Shown piece by piece: positions 8,017-15,396 of a stretch of DNA of 33,916 nt. Positions within the stretch are counted from its first letter, which is position 1, and each line of letters opens with the position of its first letter. A program made the translations under genes and the position numbers. The notes beneath the pieces are model-generated. The model saw nothing but the letters and a program-made list of their open reading frames with translations. It searched no databases and had not been told where the DNA came from. The stretch comes from Rhodovarius sp. (lineage in GTDB: Bacteria > Pseudomonadota > Alphaproteobacteria > Acetobacterales > Acetobacteraceae): NCBI GenBank assembly GCA_025057055.1, contig JANWYF010000027.1:1-33916 (forward strand), written 5' to 3'.

Positions 8017-9124
8017 CAAACCTCCGCGCGCTGAAGGGGGCCAGTTCGGGGGCCAACCGCCCGGCCGCGATCATCGGCGCGAGCAGTTCAGCATGCGCGG
8101 CGGCCAGGGTGACCCCGGAATGGCAGGTGGCCAGGAAAGCGCCAGGAGCCTCCGCCGACTCGTCATAGATCGGGAATCCGTCGGGCGACATCACGCGCAG
8201 CCCGGACCAGCTGCGGATCACCTGCAGCCGCCCGAGCAGCGGGAACATCCGCTGCGCGCGCTGCGCCATCACCGCAAGGATGCCGGGGCTGGTGCGGTCA
8301 TCGGGCGGCGCCTCCTCCTTGCTGTCGCCGATCATCACGCTGCCCTCGTCGGTCTGGCGGATGGTGACCATCGGATGCGGCAGGAAGGGGGCGGTGCGTT
8401 CGGTCACCATCACCTGGCCGCGCTGCGGGCGCACCGGCGCCTGCAGCCCGACCATGGGCGCAAGCCGCGCATTGCCGAGCCCGGCGGCCAGCACGATGCG
8501 GGCCGCCTCCAGCACGCCCTGCCGGCTGTGCAGGCGAAAGCCTCCGGCGGGCAGCGGCTCGATCCGCTCGACCTGCCGCTCCGGCAGATAGGTCGCGCCA
8601 TGGCGCGTGGCCGCGACATGCAGGGCGCGGAACAGCCGCAGCGAGTTCACATCCCCATCGAGCGGGCAGTAGATGCCGCCCACCACATCGCGCCCCAGCA
8701 TCGGCATGACACGGGCGATGGCGGCGTGGTCCTGCACCTCCCACGGGATCGGCTGCCAGCCCGGCTGGTTGTGCAGCCGCATCATGGCGGCGCGTCGGGC
8801 TTCCAGCTCCTCCTCCGAGAGGCAGAGGGTGTAGCCGCCGTTCTGCCGCAGCGCGAGGGCAAGGCCGGATTCCTGCTGCAGCGCCTCAGCCAGACGCGGC
8901 CAGAGCGCGGCCGAGCGGGCGGTCCAGGCGCCATAGGCCGGCATGCCCAGGCCCTTGGACTGCACCCAGACCAGCGCGAAATTGGCGCGGCTGGCGCGGC
9001 GGGCGACATCCCCCTCATCCAGGATGGCCGTGGCGAGGCCGGCGCGGGCCAGGCCGCGGGCGATGGCCAGGCCCACCACCCCCCCGCCGATCACCGCCGC
9101 ATCGAAGCAGGTCCGCGCGGTCAT
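7997..9124 (-). CDS. DAO-family FAD-dependent dehydrogenase subunit (HcnC / D-hydroxyproline dehydrogenase beta-like)
   Basis: A 375-residue flavoprotein of the D-amino-acid oxidase/glycine oxidase superfamily, the likely catalytic subunit that oxidises an amine or imino acid. GGGVVG (13-18) near the N-terminus followed by D36/E37 is the FAD-binding Rossmann motif, and SWSGLRVMSPDGFPIYD near the C-terminus is the usual second FAD segment. The start ATG at 9124 is preceded by GGAAG; the open frame runs to 9394 but that part lacks homology and lies across the divergent gene. It is first in an operon with the 2Fe-2S and FAD/BFD subunits and a TctC binding protein, and it is divergent from a peptide-type ABC binding protein. 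Candidate substrates from relatives are D-hydroxyproline, proline, opines or glycine. Confidence 0.9.
   Translation of the reverse strand: MTARTCFDAAVIGGGVVGLAIARGLARAGLATAILDEGDVARRASRANFALVWVQSKGLGMPAYGAWTARSAALWPRLAEALQQESGLALALRQNGGYTLCLSEEELEARRAAMMRLHNQPGWQPIPWEVQDHAAIARVMPMLGRDVVGGIYCPLDGDVNSLRLFRALHVAATRHGATYLPERQVERIEPLPAGGFRLHSRQGVLEAARIVLAAGLGNARLAPMVGLQAPVRPQRGQVMVTERTAPFLPHPMVTIRQTDEGSVMIGDSKEEAPPDDRTSPGILAVMAQRAQRMFPLLGRLQVIRSWSGLRVMSPDGFPIYDESAEAPGAFLATCHSGVTLAAAHAELLAPMIAAGRLAPELAPFSARRFDVPAAA
8021..8025 (-). promoter_or_regulatory. Ribosome binding site of the 2Fe-2S subunit gene
   Basis: GGAGG on the minus strand, four bases before the ATG at 8016 and inside the 3' end of the DAO subunit gene. 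It decides the start in favour of this ATG over the TTG at 8019. Confidence 0.7.
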
Positions 9125-9277
9125 GCCGGGATGCTTCCACGGCACAGCGGCGCGGGCAATCGCCAGCAACGCGCAAGAACCGTGCATCGCACCCCGCTGG
9201 CGCCCAGATCCTGGGCATTCGGGCCCTTCCCGGGGTGTCCCGCACGAACGCGCGGCCATGGCGGCGGAAGGTGCCGG

Positions 9278-9291
9278 CTGGCAAGTGCCAG
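9278..9291. promoter_or_regulatory. Palindromic operator candidate in the divergent intergenic region
   Basis: CTGGCAAGTGCCAG is a perfect 6-bp inverted repeat with a 2-bp centre. It lies 25 bp upstream of the family-5 binding-protein start and just before its ribosome binding site, in the 192-bp region shared with the divergent dehydrogenase operon. It is a reasonable binding site for an unidentified dimeric regulator. No regulator gene is adjacent. Confidence 0.35.
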
Positions 9292-9301
9292 GTAACCGAT
9301 C

Positions 9302-9308
9302 GAGGGAG
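9302..9308 (+). promoter_or_regulatory. Ribosome binding site of the ABC binding-protein gene
   Basis: GAGGGAG eight bases before the ATG at 9317; it supports this start. Confidence 0.6.
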
Positions 9309-9316
9309 CCCCTACC

Positions 9317-10921
9317 ATGCTGAGCCGCCGCGCCGCCCTTGCCGCACCCGCCCTGCTTGCCCTGCCGCTTGGCCCCTCGGAGGCGGAGGCGCAAGCCGCC
9401 CAGCCCCTGCGCATCGGCATGTCGATTGGCGACATCCCCCGCATGTGGGGCGGGCCGGAGGCCGGCTTCGAAGGCATCCGCTTCGGCGGCTACATGGTCT
9501 ATGACAGCCTGGTTCTTTGGGACCTCTCGCGGGCGGACCAGCCCTCAGGCCTGATCCCGGGCCTGGCTACCTCCTGGCGGGTCGACCCCGAGAACCGGCG
9601 GCGCTGGATCTTCACCCTGCGCCGCGGCGTGCGCTTTCACGACGGATCGCCCTTCGATGCCGATGCGGTGATCTGGAACCTCGATTCCATCCTCAACAGT
9701 AACGCGCCGCAGTTCAACGCGGCGCGCGCGCTGCTGGTGCGCACGCGCCTCACCTCCGCCGCCTCCTGGGAGAAGATCGACGACTTCACGGTGGCCATCA
9801 CCACCCATGAGGTGGACGGGCTGTTTCCCTACCAGATGACCTTCATGTGGCTCGTCTCCCCCGCGCGCTGGCGGGAGCTCGGCGGCGATTGGAACCGCTT
9901 CCTCACCCAGCCTTCGGGCACCGGGCCCTATCGCCTGGTCTCGGTCACGCCGCGCCAGCGCGCCGAACTCGAGGCCAACCGCGACTACTGGGACGAACGG
10001 CGCATTCCGCGCGTGCCGCGCACGGTGCTGGTGCCGATCCCCGACGGCCCGGCGCGGGTGGCCGCGCTGCGCGCCAACCAGATCGACATCGCCGAAACCC
10101 TGCCCCCCGATGCGATCCCGAGCCTGCGCGCCGCGCGCTTCCAGGTGGTGATGAACAGCTATCCCCATGTCTGGGCGTGGCGGCTCAATTGCCTGCCCGA
10201 CAGCCCCTTCCATGACATCCGCGTCCGGCAGGCGGCCAATCTCGCGATCGACCGGCAGGGGCTGGTCAACATGCTCGAGGGTTCGGCCCAGGCCGCGCTC
10301 GGCAAGGTCACGCCGGATCACCCCTGGTTCGGCAATCCCTCCTTCCGGCTGCGCCATGACCTGGCCGAGGCGCGGCGGCTGATGCAGGCAGCGGGCTATG
10401 GCCCGCAGCGGCGGGCCCAGGTGTCGGTGATCATGCCGGTCTCGGGCGGGGGGCAGATGGTGCCCCAGCCGATGAGCGAGGCGATCCAGGCCAGCCTGCG
10501 CGAGGCCTTCTTCGACGTCTCCTACCAGCCGGTGGATTTCGCCACCGCCCTCAATCAGCTGCGTGCCGGGGCGCGGGATCCCTCCTCGCGCGGGGCACAT
10601 GCGCTCAATATCGCCATCCCCTCGATGGAGCCGACCACGGGCTGGATCATTTACGACAGCGCACTGATCCATCCGCGTGGCGTGAACTGGGGCTACTACA
10701 ACTCTCCGGCGGTGGACGCGGCCCTGGCCGCCGCCCGGCAGGAGTTCGATCCGGCGGCGCAGAACGCGGCGATGGGCCGGCTGCACAACATTCTGGTCGA
10801 GGAGGCGGCGGCCCTCTTCGTGGTGCATGACCTCAATCCGCGCGGCCTCTCGCACCGGGTGCGCGGCTTCGTGCAGGCCCGCAACTGGTTCCAGGACTAC
10901 ACCCAGGTGACGCTGGGCTGA
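9317..10921 (+). CDS. Family-5 ABC transporter substrate-binding protein (DppA/OppA-like)
   Basis: A 534-residue periplasmic binding protein of the peptide/opine/nickel class. The N-terminus MLSRRAALAAPALLALP is a signal peptide with a twin arginine, with cleavage likely near AEAQA (residue 26). The SBP_bac_5 core is clear: LIPGLATSW, then FTLRRGVRFHDGSPFDADAVIWN, and GTGPYRL further on. No ABC permease or ATPase gene of this type is in the window, so it must use a transporter encoded elsewhere or act as a sensor partner. It is divergent from the dehydrogenase operon and 40 bp upstream of an MFS gene on the same strand. The location suggests it collects the dehydrogenase substrate or a precursor such as a small peptide or opine; this is inference. 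Confidence 0.93.
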   Translation: MLSRRAALAAPALLALPLGPSEAEAQAAQPLRIGMSIGDIPRMWGGPEAGFEGIRFGGYMVYDSLVLWDLSRADQPSGLIPGLATSWRVDPENRRRWIFTLRRGVRFHDGSPFDADAVIWNLDSILNSNAPQFNAARALLVRTRLTSAASWEKIDDFTVAITTHEVDGLFPYQMTFMWLVSPARWRELGGDWNRFLTQPSGTGPYRLVSVTPRQRAELEANRDYWDERRIPRVPRTVLVPIPDGPARVAALRANQIDIAETLPPDAIPSLRAARFQVVMNSYPHVWAWRLNCLPDSPFHDIRVRQAANLAIDRQGLVNMLEGSAQAALGKVTPDHPWFGNPSFRLRHDLAEARRLMQAAGYGPQRRAQVSVIMPVSGGGQMVPQPMSEAIQASLREAFFDVSYQPVDFATALNQLRAGARDPSSRGAHALNIAIPSMEPTTGWIIYDSALIHPRGVNWGYYNSPAVDAALAAARQEFDPAAQNAAMGRLHNILVEEAAALFVVHDLNPRGLSHRVRGFVQARNWFQDYTQVTLG

Positions 10922-10961
10922 GGCCGCGCAGCCAGGCGGTGGTAGAAGGGCCAAGGCCCGG

Positions 10962-12212
10962 ATGCCACCGCCCATGACCCGACGCGAACTCTCCTGGTGC
11001 AGCTACGACTTCGCCAACAGCGCCTTTCCCACCGTCGTCTCGACCTTCGTCATCGCGACCTATGTGACGACGGCGGTGGCAGCCGATCCCGTGCAAGGCC
11101 AGGCGGCCTGGGGCTGGATGCAGGCGCTGGCCGGGCTGGTCATCGGCCTGGCTTCTCCGCTGCTCGGCGCGGTGGCGGATGCCGGCGGGCGGCGGCGCGG
11201 CCTTCTGCTGGTCTTCACCCTCGGCATGGTGCTGGCCACCGCGGGGCTGTGGTTCATCGCGCCTGACCCGGCCTTCCTGCTGCCGGCGCTGCTCTTGGTC
11301 TGCCTGGCCACCGTGAGCTTCGAGCTCGGCACCGTCTTCTACAACGCGATGCTGCCGGCGGTGGCGCGGGCCGAGGCGATGGGGCGACTCTCCGGCGCAG
11401 GCTTCGCCGTGGGCTATGCCGGCGGGCTGATCTGCCTCGCGCTGTCCCTGCTCGTGCTGATCCGGCCCGACCCGCCGCCCTTCGGGCTTGACCGGAGCGC
11501 GGCCGAACATGTCCGGGCGGTCGCGCTGCTGGTCGCCGTCTGGATCCTGCTCTTCGCTTGGCCGGTGCTGGTCGCCGTGCCCGACCCGGCGGTGCGGCCG
11601 CCGATCCGCTCCGCCATCCGCCAGGGTCTGGCCGAGATCCTGGGCTTGATCCGCCGCCTGCCGCGCGAGCAGGTGCTGGCCCGCTTCCTCATCGCCCGCC
11701 TCTTCTACACGGACGGGCTCAACACGCTTTTCGCCTTCGGCGCGATCTATGCCGCCGGGCGCTTCGGCATGGGGGTGGAGGAGATCCTGCTCTTCGGCAT
11801 CCTCCTCAATGTCACGGCGGGCATCGGCGCCTTCGGCGGTGGTTGGGTGGAGGACCGGCTCGGGTCGCGGCGGACGGTGATGCTGTCGCTTGCCTGCGTG
11901 ATCGCGATCGGCAGTGCGATCCTGCTGATCGAGGACAAGGCCCTGTTCTGGGCACTTGGGGCTGCGATCGGCGTCTTCTTCGGCCCGGCCCAGGCGGCGA
12001 GCCGCACGCTCCTCGCGCGGCTGGCGCCGGAGGGGGAGCGCGCGGCCTGGTTCGGCCTCTTTGCGATGTCGGGGCGGATCACGGGCTTTGTCGGACCTGC
12101 GCTGTTGGCGGCCGCCACCACCGCCTTCGCCAGCCAATCGGCCGGGATGGCGGTGGTGGTGCTGCTGCTCGCAGCCGGGCTTGCCGTGCTCGCCTCGGTG
12201 CGCGCGCGGTAG
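10962..12212 (+). CDS. MFS transporter of the Atg22-like (UMF22) family
   Basis: A 416-residue membrane protein with about 12 hydrophobic segments. The N-terminal SWCSYDFANSAFPTVVSTFV is the signature of the vacuole-effluxer Atg22-like MFS subgroup, which in yeast exports amino acids from the vacuole. Bacterial members are uncharacterised permeases. LLGAVADAGGRRR, between the second and third segments, is the MFS loop motif. Two ATGs are possible, 10962 and 10974; both follow a weak AAGG. It lies 40 bp after the ABC binding-protein gene and may be co-transcribed, which fits a role in moving an amino acid related to the dehydrogenase. The stop is 3 bp from the end of the convergent chemoreceptor gene, leaving no room for a terminator. 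Confidence 0.88.
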   Translation: MPPPMTRRELSWCSYDFANSAFPTVVSTFVIATYVTTAVAADPVQGQAAWGWMQALAGLVIGLASPLLGAVADAGGRRRGLLLVFTLGMVLATAGLWFIAPDPAFLLPALLLVCLATVSFELGTVFYNAMLPAVARAEAMGRLSGAGFAVGYAGGLICLALSLLVLIRPDPPPFGLDRSAAEHVRAVALLVAVWILLFAWPVLVAVPDPAVRPPIRSAIRQGLAEILGLIRRLPREQVLARFLIARLFYTDGLNTLFAFGAIYAAGRFGMGVEEILLFGILLNVTAGIGAFGGGWVEDRLGSRRTVMLSLACVIAIGSAILLIEDKALFWALGAAIGVFFGPAQAASRTLLARLAPEGERAAWFGLFAMSGRITGFVGPALLAAATTAFASQSAGMAVVVLLLAAGLAVLASVRAR

Positions 12213-12215
12213 GCC

Positions 12216-14531
12216 TCAGCCGGCCCGCACCTGGGCCAGGAAGGCATCGGCCTTGGCGCGCAGCACCTCGGCCTCCTGGGCCAGGGACTGGGCATCGCGC
12301 CGCATCTCGGCCGCAGCCTCCCCGGTCTCGCCGGCGGCGCGCCGCACATCGCCAATGCGGCGCACCACCGCCTGGGTGGCCTCGGCCACCTGCGCCGCGC
12401 TGCGCGCGATCTCGCGCGTGGCCGCACCCTGTTCTTCCACCGCACCGGCGATCGCGGTGGTGACCTCGTTCATCCTCTCGATGGTGCCGCCGATGTTGCG
12501 CAGGGCCGCCGCCGCCTCCTCGGTCGTGGTGCGGATGGCACCGATCTGGGCGGCGATGTCTTCGGTGGCGCGGGCAGTCTGGCTCGCCAGGTTCTTGACC
12601 TCCGAGGCGACGACCGCAAAGCCCTTGCCGGCCTCCCCGGCGCGGGCGGCCTCGATCGTCGCGTTGAGGGCCAGCAGATTGGTCTGGCCGGCGATGTCGC
12701 TGATCAGCCGCACCACATCGCCGATGCGCTGTGCGGCCTCGACCAGGCCTTGCACGGTGCGGTCGGTGGCCCGCGCCTCGGCAGCGGCGGCGCGTGCGAC
12801 CTCGGCGCCCTCGCTCACCTGGCGCGTGATTTCGGCCACCGAGGCGGCGAGCTCCTCGGCGCTGGCCGCCACCGCCTGCACATCCTGCCCGGCACGGGCC
12901 GAGGTCTCGGCCACCGCCTCGGCCTCGCGCCCGCTCGCCTCGGCCGCCGCCGCCACGGTCTCGAGCCGCTCCCGCATCGCCTCGACCGAGCGCGCCAGCG
13001 TGCGCACCACGCCGCCGACATCGGCCTCGAAGGCATCGGCGAGCCTCGCCTGGGCGGTGACGTTGTTCCACATCAGCATCGCGCTGGCATAGCGGCCCTG
13101 CGCATCGCGGATCGCGCTGACCTTGAGGTCGAGCACCTGATCGCCAAGCCGGATCCGCGCCGCATGCGGCAGCCGGGTGGGATCGGACAGCAGGGCACGC
13201 AGCCGCTGCGGATCGCGATGGAAGATGTCGATGCTCCGGCCCAGCACCTCCTCCGGATCGATGCCCGTCAGCTGGCGCACGCTCTGGAGCAGTTCGCGGC
13301 TGTAGGGGTTGAGGTAGGTGATGCGGAAATCATCGTGCGGATCGGCAGTCATGATGCCGACCGACATCTGCTCGATCATCTGGCCCTGGGCGAAGGCGCG
13401 CGCCACGGTGGCGCGCAGCTCATCGAGCGCCTCGGCGATGCGGCCGATCTCGTCGCGGCGGTTGCGATCTGGCACCGCAATCGAGGCATCACCCCCTGCG
13501 ATGGCCCCCATCGCCCCGGCCAGACGGCGCAGCGGCGTGCTGATCGAGCGCGTCAGCAGCAGATTGGCGAGCAGTAGCACCAGCGCGACGCCGACCCCGG
13601 CGAACAGCACCGCCTGCCCGATCGCGCCCGCGGCGGCGTGGGCGGCCGCGTCCTTCTCCCGCATGGCGGCGGCCAGGGCGGAGTCAGCCACCCCCATCAG
13701 CTCGATCACCCGCTGCCGGCTGGGCATGGTGCGTTCGCGCCGCAACCTCTCGATCTGATCGCCCAGCCGCAACAGGGTCTGCGCCTGCTCCTGGATGTCC
13801 TGCGCCACAGTAGCCAGGCGACGGACGTCGCTGCGCAAGGATTCCGGCACCACGCTCTCGAGCCGCCGGATATGCACCTGCGCCTGGGAGGAGGCGCGCC
13901 GCACCCGCTGCGGGGATTGCTGGTCGAAGGCGGAGAGGTAGCGGTTGATGCCGAGCCTGAGCTCGCCCATCGCCTGGCCGTAGGTCATCAGCACATCGCG
14001 CGCGTTCTCGAGCGCCTCACCCTGCAGGGAGAAGGCGAGATTGGCGGCGATCGCCTCGAAGGCTTGGTCGAACTCGGGCTGGCGGGGAGCGAGGCGGCGG
14101 TCACGCACCTCGACGAGTTCGGAGCGCAAGGCGGCCATCTCCATCGCCGCGGCGGCGAAGACCTCCAGCACCTGGCGCGCCTCGGAAAGGGCTCGGCGTG
14201 CGGCCTCGGGTACGGCACCGGCCAGGGCCCGGTCGATCTCGCTGCGGGTGCGCCCGACCGCAGCTTCCAGCGCGCGCTGTTCGGCGCCGATGCTGGCTGC
14301 ATCCTGGCCGAGCAGGATGCCGCGCAGGGCGAGGCTCGCTGCCACCTGCTGCTGGACGGCCTCGGCCGCGGCCAGGCGTGCATCCATCGCCACGGCCTGC
14401 TCCTGCTGGGCGTTGCGCAAGAGATGGGTCTGGGTCCGCACCAGGAGGACCACCGAGACCAGAAGCAGAAGGGCGACGGCGGAAGCGGTGGCCAGTTTGA
14501 TGCCGACCGGGAGATGACGGAAGAACTGCAT
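12216..14531 (-). CDS. Methyl-accepting chemotaxis protein with HAMP and PAS domains
   Basis: A 771-residue transmembrane chemoreceptor. TM1 is at about 11-31 and TM2 at 305-327, enclosing a roughly 270-residue helical periplasmic sensor. HAMP follows (328-380, with PLRRLAGAM and [12 protein letters not shown]), then a PAS domain (about 383-495, with [14 protein letters not shown]) and the signalling domain (505-765). The hairpin tip (613-648) keeps the strongly conserved [20 protein letters not shown] and [15 protein letters not shown] segments that bind CheA and CheW. It should steer motility toward or away from a ligand or redox state; the ligand is unknown. No che genes are nearby. The gene is convergent with the MFS gene and divergent from the flavin reductase gene. 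Confidence 0.94.
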   Translation of the reverse strand: MQFFRHLPVGIKLATASAVALLLLVSVVLLVRTQTHLLRNAQQEQAVAMDARLAAAEAVQQQVAASLALRGILLGQDAASIGAEQRALEAAVGRTRSEIDRALAGAVPEAARRALSEARQVLEVFAAAAMEMAALRSELVEVRDRRLAPRQPEFDQAFEAIAANLAFSLQGEALENARDVLMTYGQAMGELRLGINRYLSAFDQQSPQRVRRASSQAQVHIRRLESVVPESLRSDVRRLATVAQDIQEQAQTLLRLGDQIERLRRERTMPSRQRVIELMGVADSALAAAMREKDAAAHAAAGAIGQAVLFAGVGVALVLLLANLLLTRSISTPLRRLAGAMGAIAGGDASIAVPDRNRRDEIGRIAEALDELRATVARAFAQGQMIEQMSVGIMTADPHDDFRITYLNPYSRELLQSVRQLTGIDPEEVLGRSIDIFHRDPQRLRALLSDPTRLPHAARIRLGDQVLDLKVSAIRDAQGRYASAMLMWNNVTAQARLADAFEADVGGVVRTLARSVEAMRERLETVAAAAEASGREAEAVAETSARAGQDVQAVAASAEELAASVAEITRQVSEGAEVARAAAAEARATDRTVQGLVEAAQRIGDVVRLISDIAGQTNLLALNATIEAARAGEAGKGFAVVASEVKNLASQTARATEDIAAQIGAIRTTTEEAAAALRNIGGTIERMNEVTTAIAGAVEEQGAATREIARSAAQVAEATQAVVRRIGDVRRAAGETGEAAAEMRRDAQSLAQEAEVLRAKADAFLAQVRAG

Positions 14532-14533
14532 GT

Positions 14534-14667
14534 GGCGGGTCCTGCAGAGAGCCGAAACCGCCTCTGCCTTATCCCCCGGCGCCTAAAAGGCGGTGAACGC
14601 CCCTCGACAGCACCCCGCCTCGCGGCCACAAGGCGCCCAGCACCCGAGGTGAGGAGAGGGACCCGCC
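14534..14667. repeat. 9-bp inverted repeat bounding the chemoreceptor/flavin-reductase intergenic region
   Basis: GGCGGGTCC (14534-14542) and GGACCCGCC (14659-14667) are exact reverse complements. Each sits directly before a start codon of one of the two divergent genes, so both mRNAs begin their coding region after the same GGACCCGCC. A small hairpin CGCCTAAAAGGCG lies between them (14580-14592). It could be chance at this base composition or a shared regulatory element. The flavin reductase ribosome binding site GAGAGGG (14654-14660) overlaps the right arm. Confidence 0.35.
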
Positions 14668-15321
14668 ATGCTCTTCGATTTCGAACGCCTGTCGGCCGCG
14701 GAGCGCTACAAGCTGCTGGTCGCCACCGTGGTGCCGCGGCCGATCGCCTGGGTCGTCTCCCAGGATGCGGCCGGGGTGGTGAACGCCGCGCCCTACTCCT
14801 TCTTCAATGTCTTCACCGATGACCCGGCGGTGGTCGCGATCGGCTGCGGACCGCGTCCCGCCGGGGGCGAGGCGAAGGATACGCTCGCCAACATCCGCAC
14901 CACCGGGCAGTTCACCGTCTGCCTCGTGCCCTTCCGGCTGATCGAGTCGATGGTGGCCACCGCCGCCGATTTCCCGCCCGAGGTCGACGAGATCGCCGAG
15001 GTCGGCCTGACCCACGCCCCCTCCAGCAAGGTGCGGCCGCCGCGCATCGCCGAAAGCCCGGTGGCGCTGGAATGCGAGACCTTCCAGCTCATCCCCGTCG
15101 GGCACCACACCATCGTGCTGGGCAAGGTGCTCGCCATGCATGTGGCCGATGCGGCGGTGATCGATGCCGCGCGCTGCTATATCGACACCCCCGCCCTCGA
15201 CCTGGTCGGGCGCATGCATGGCCGGGGTTGGTATGCCCGCACCACCGACCGGGTGGAGGTGCCGCGCATCAGCGCCGCCGAATGGGCCGCGCGCAAGGCA
15301 GCCCGCGGCGCCGCGGAATGA
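14668..15321 (+). CDS. Flavin reductase family protein (DIM6/NTAB type, FMN-binding)
   Basis: A 217-residue FMN-binding split-barrel protein. The family segments are VVPRPIAWVVSQDAAGVVNAAPYSFFNVFTDDPAVVAIG (about 21-59), where the PRPIAW and NAAPYSFF parts bind flavin, then KDTLANIRTTGQFTVCLV. The class includes flavin:NAD(P)H oxidoreductases, ferric reductases and oxygenase partners. The start follows GAGAGGG at a spacing of seven bases. It is divergent from the chemoreceptor gene and 75 bp upstream of an iron-type ABC permease. That neighbour makes ferric reduction a tempting idea, but there is a possible terminator and operator between them. The precise substrate is unknown. Confidence 0.9.
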   Translation: MLFDFERLSAAERYKLLVATVVPRPIAWVVSQDAAGVVNAAPYSFFNVFTDDPAVVAIGCGPRPAGGEAKDTLANIRTTGQFTVCLVPFRLIESMVATAADFPPEVDEIAEVGLTHAPSSKVRPPRIAESPVALECETFQLIPVGHHTIVLGKVLAMHVADAAVIDAARCYIDTPALDLVGRMHGRGWYARTTDRVEVPRISAAEWAARKAARGAAE

Positions 15322-15322
15322 T

Positions 15323-15336
15323 CCGGCCTGCGCCGG
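15323..15336 (+). terminator. Possible weak hairpin after the flavin reductase gene
   Basis: CCGGC-CTGC-GCCGG, a 5-bp stem with a 4-base loop starting 2 bp after the stop codon, followed by TGGTT rather than a T-tract. It is short and could be chance. Confidence 0.25.
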
Positions 15337-15372
15337 CTGGTTCCACCGACGGCGGTTCTGGTCTATCGGGGC

Positions 15373-15391
15373 GCAAATGAAAATCCTTCGC
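15373..15391. promoter_or_regulatory. Fur-box-like sequence before the iron-type ABC permease
   Basis: GCAAATGAAAATCCTTCGC matches the classical 19-bp Fur box GATAATGATAATCATTATC at 13 of 19 positions by eye. It is notably AT-rich against the surrounding sequence and ends 5 bp before the permease start, so a bound repressor would block translation start or transcription. Alphaproteobacteria often use Irr or RirA instead of Fur, so the regulator is uncertain. Confidence 0.35.
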
Positions 15392-15396
15392 AACCG

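Noticed and set aside
10833-12137. A 434-codon minus-strand open frame opposite the MFS gene
   Set aside because: Extremely charged, low-complexity product; it is a shadow of the MFS coding sequence.
14543-14600. A sigma-28 flagellar-type promoter before the chemoreceptor (GGGGGATAA on the minus strand)
   Set aside because: The -10-like part fits, but no TAAA-type -35 element is found at the right spacing.
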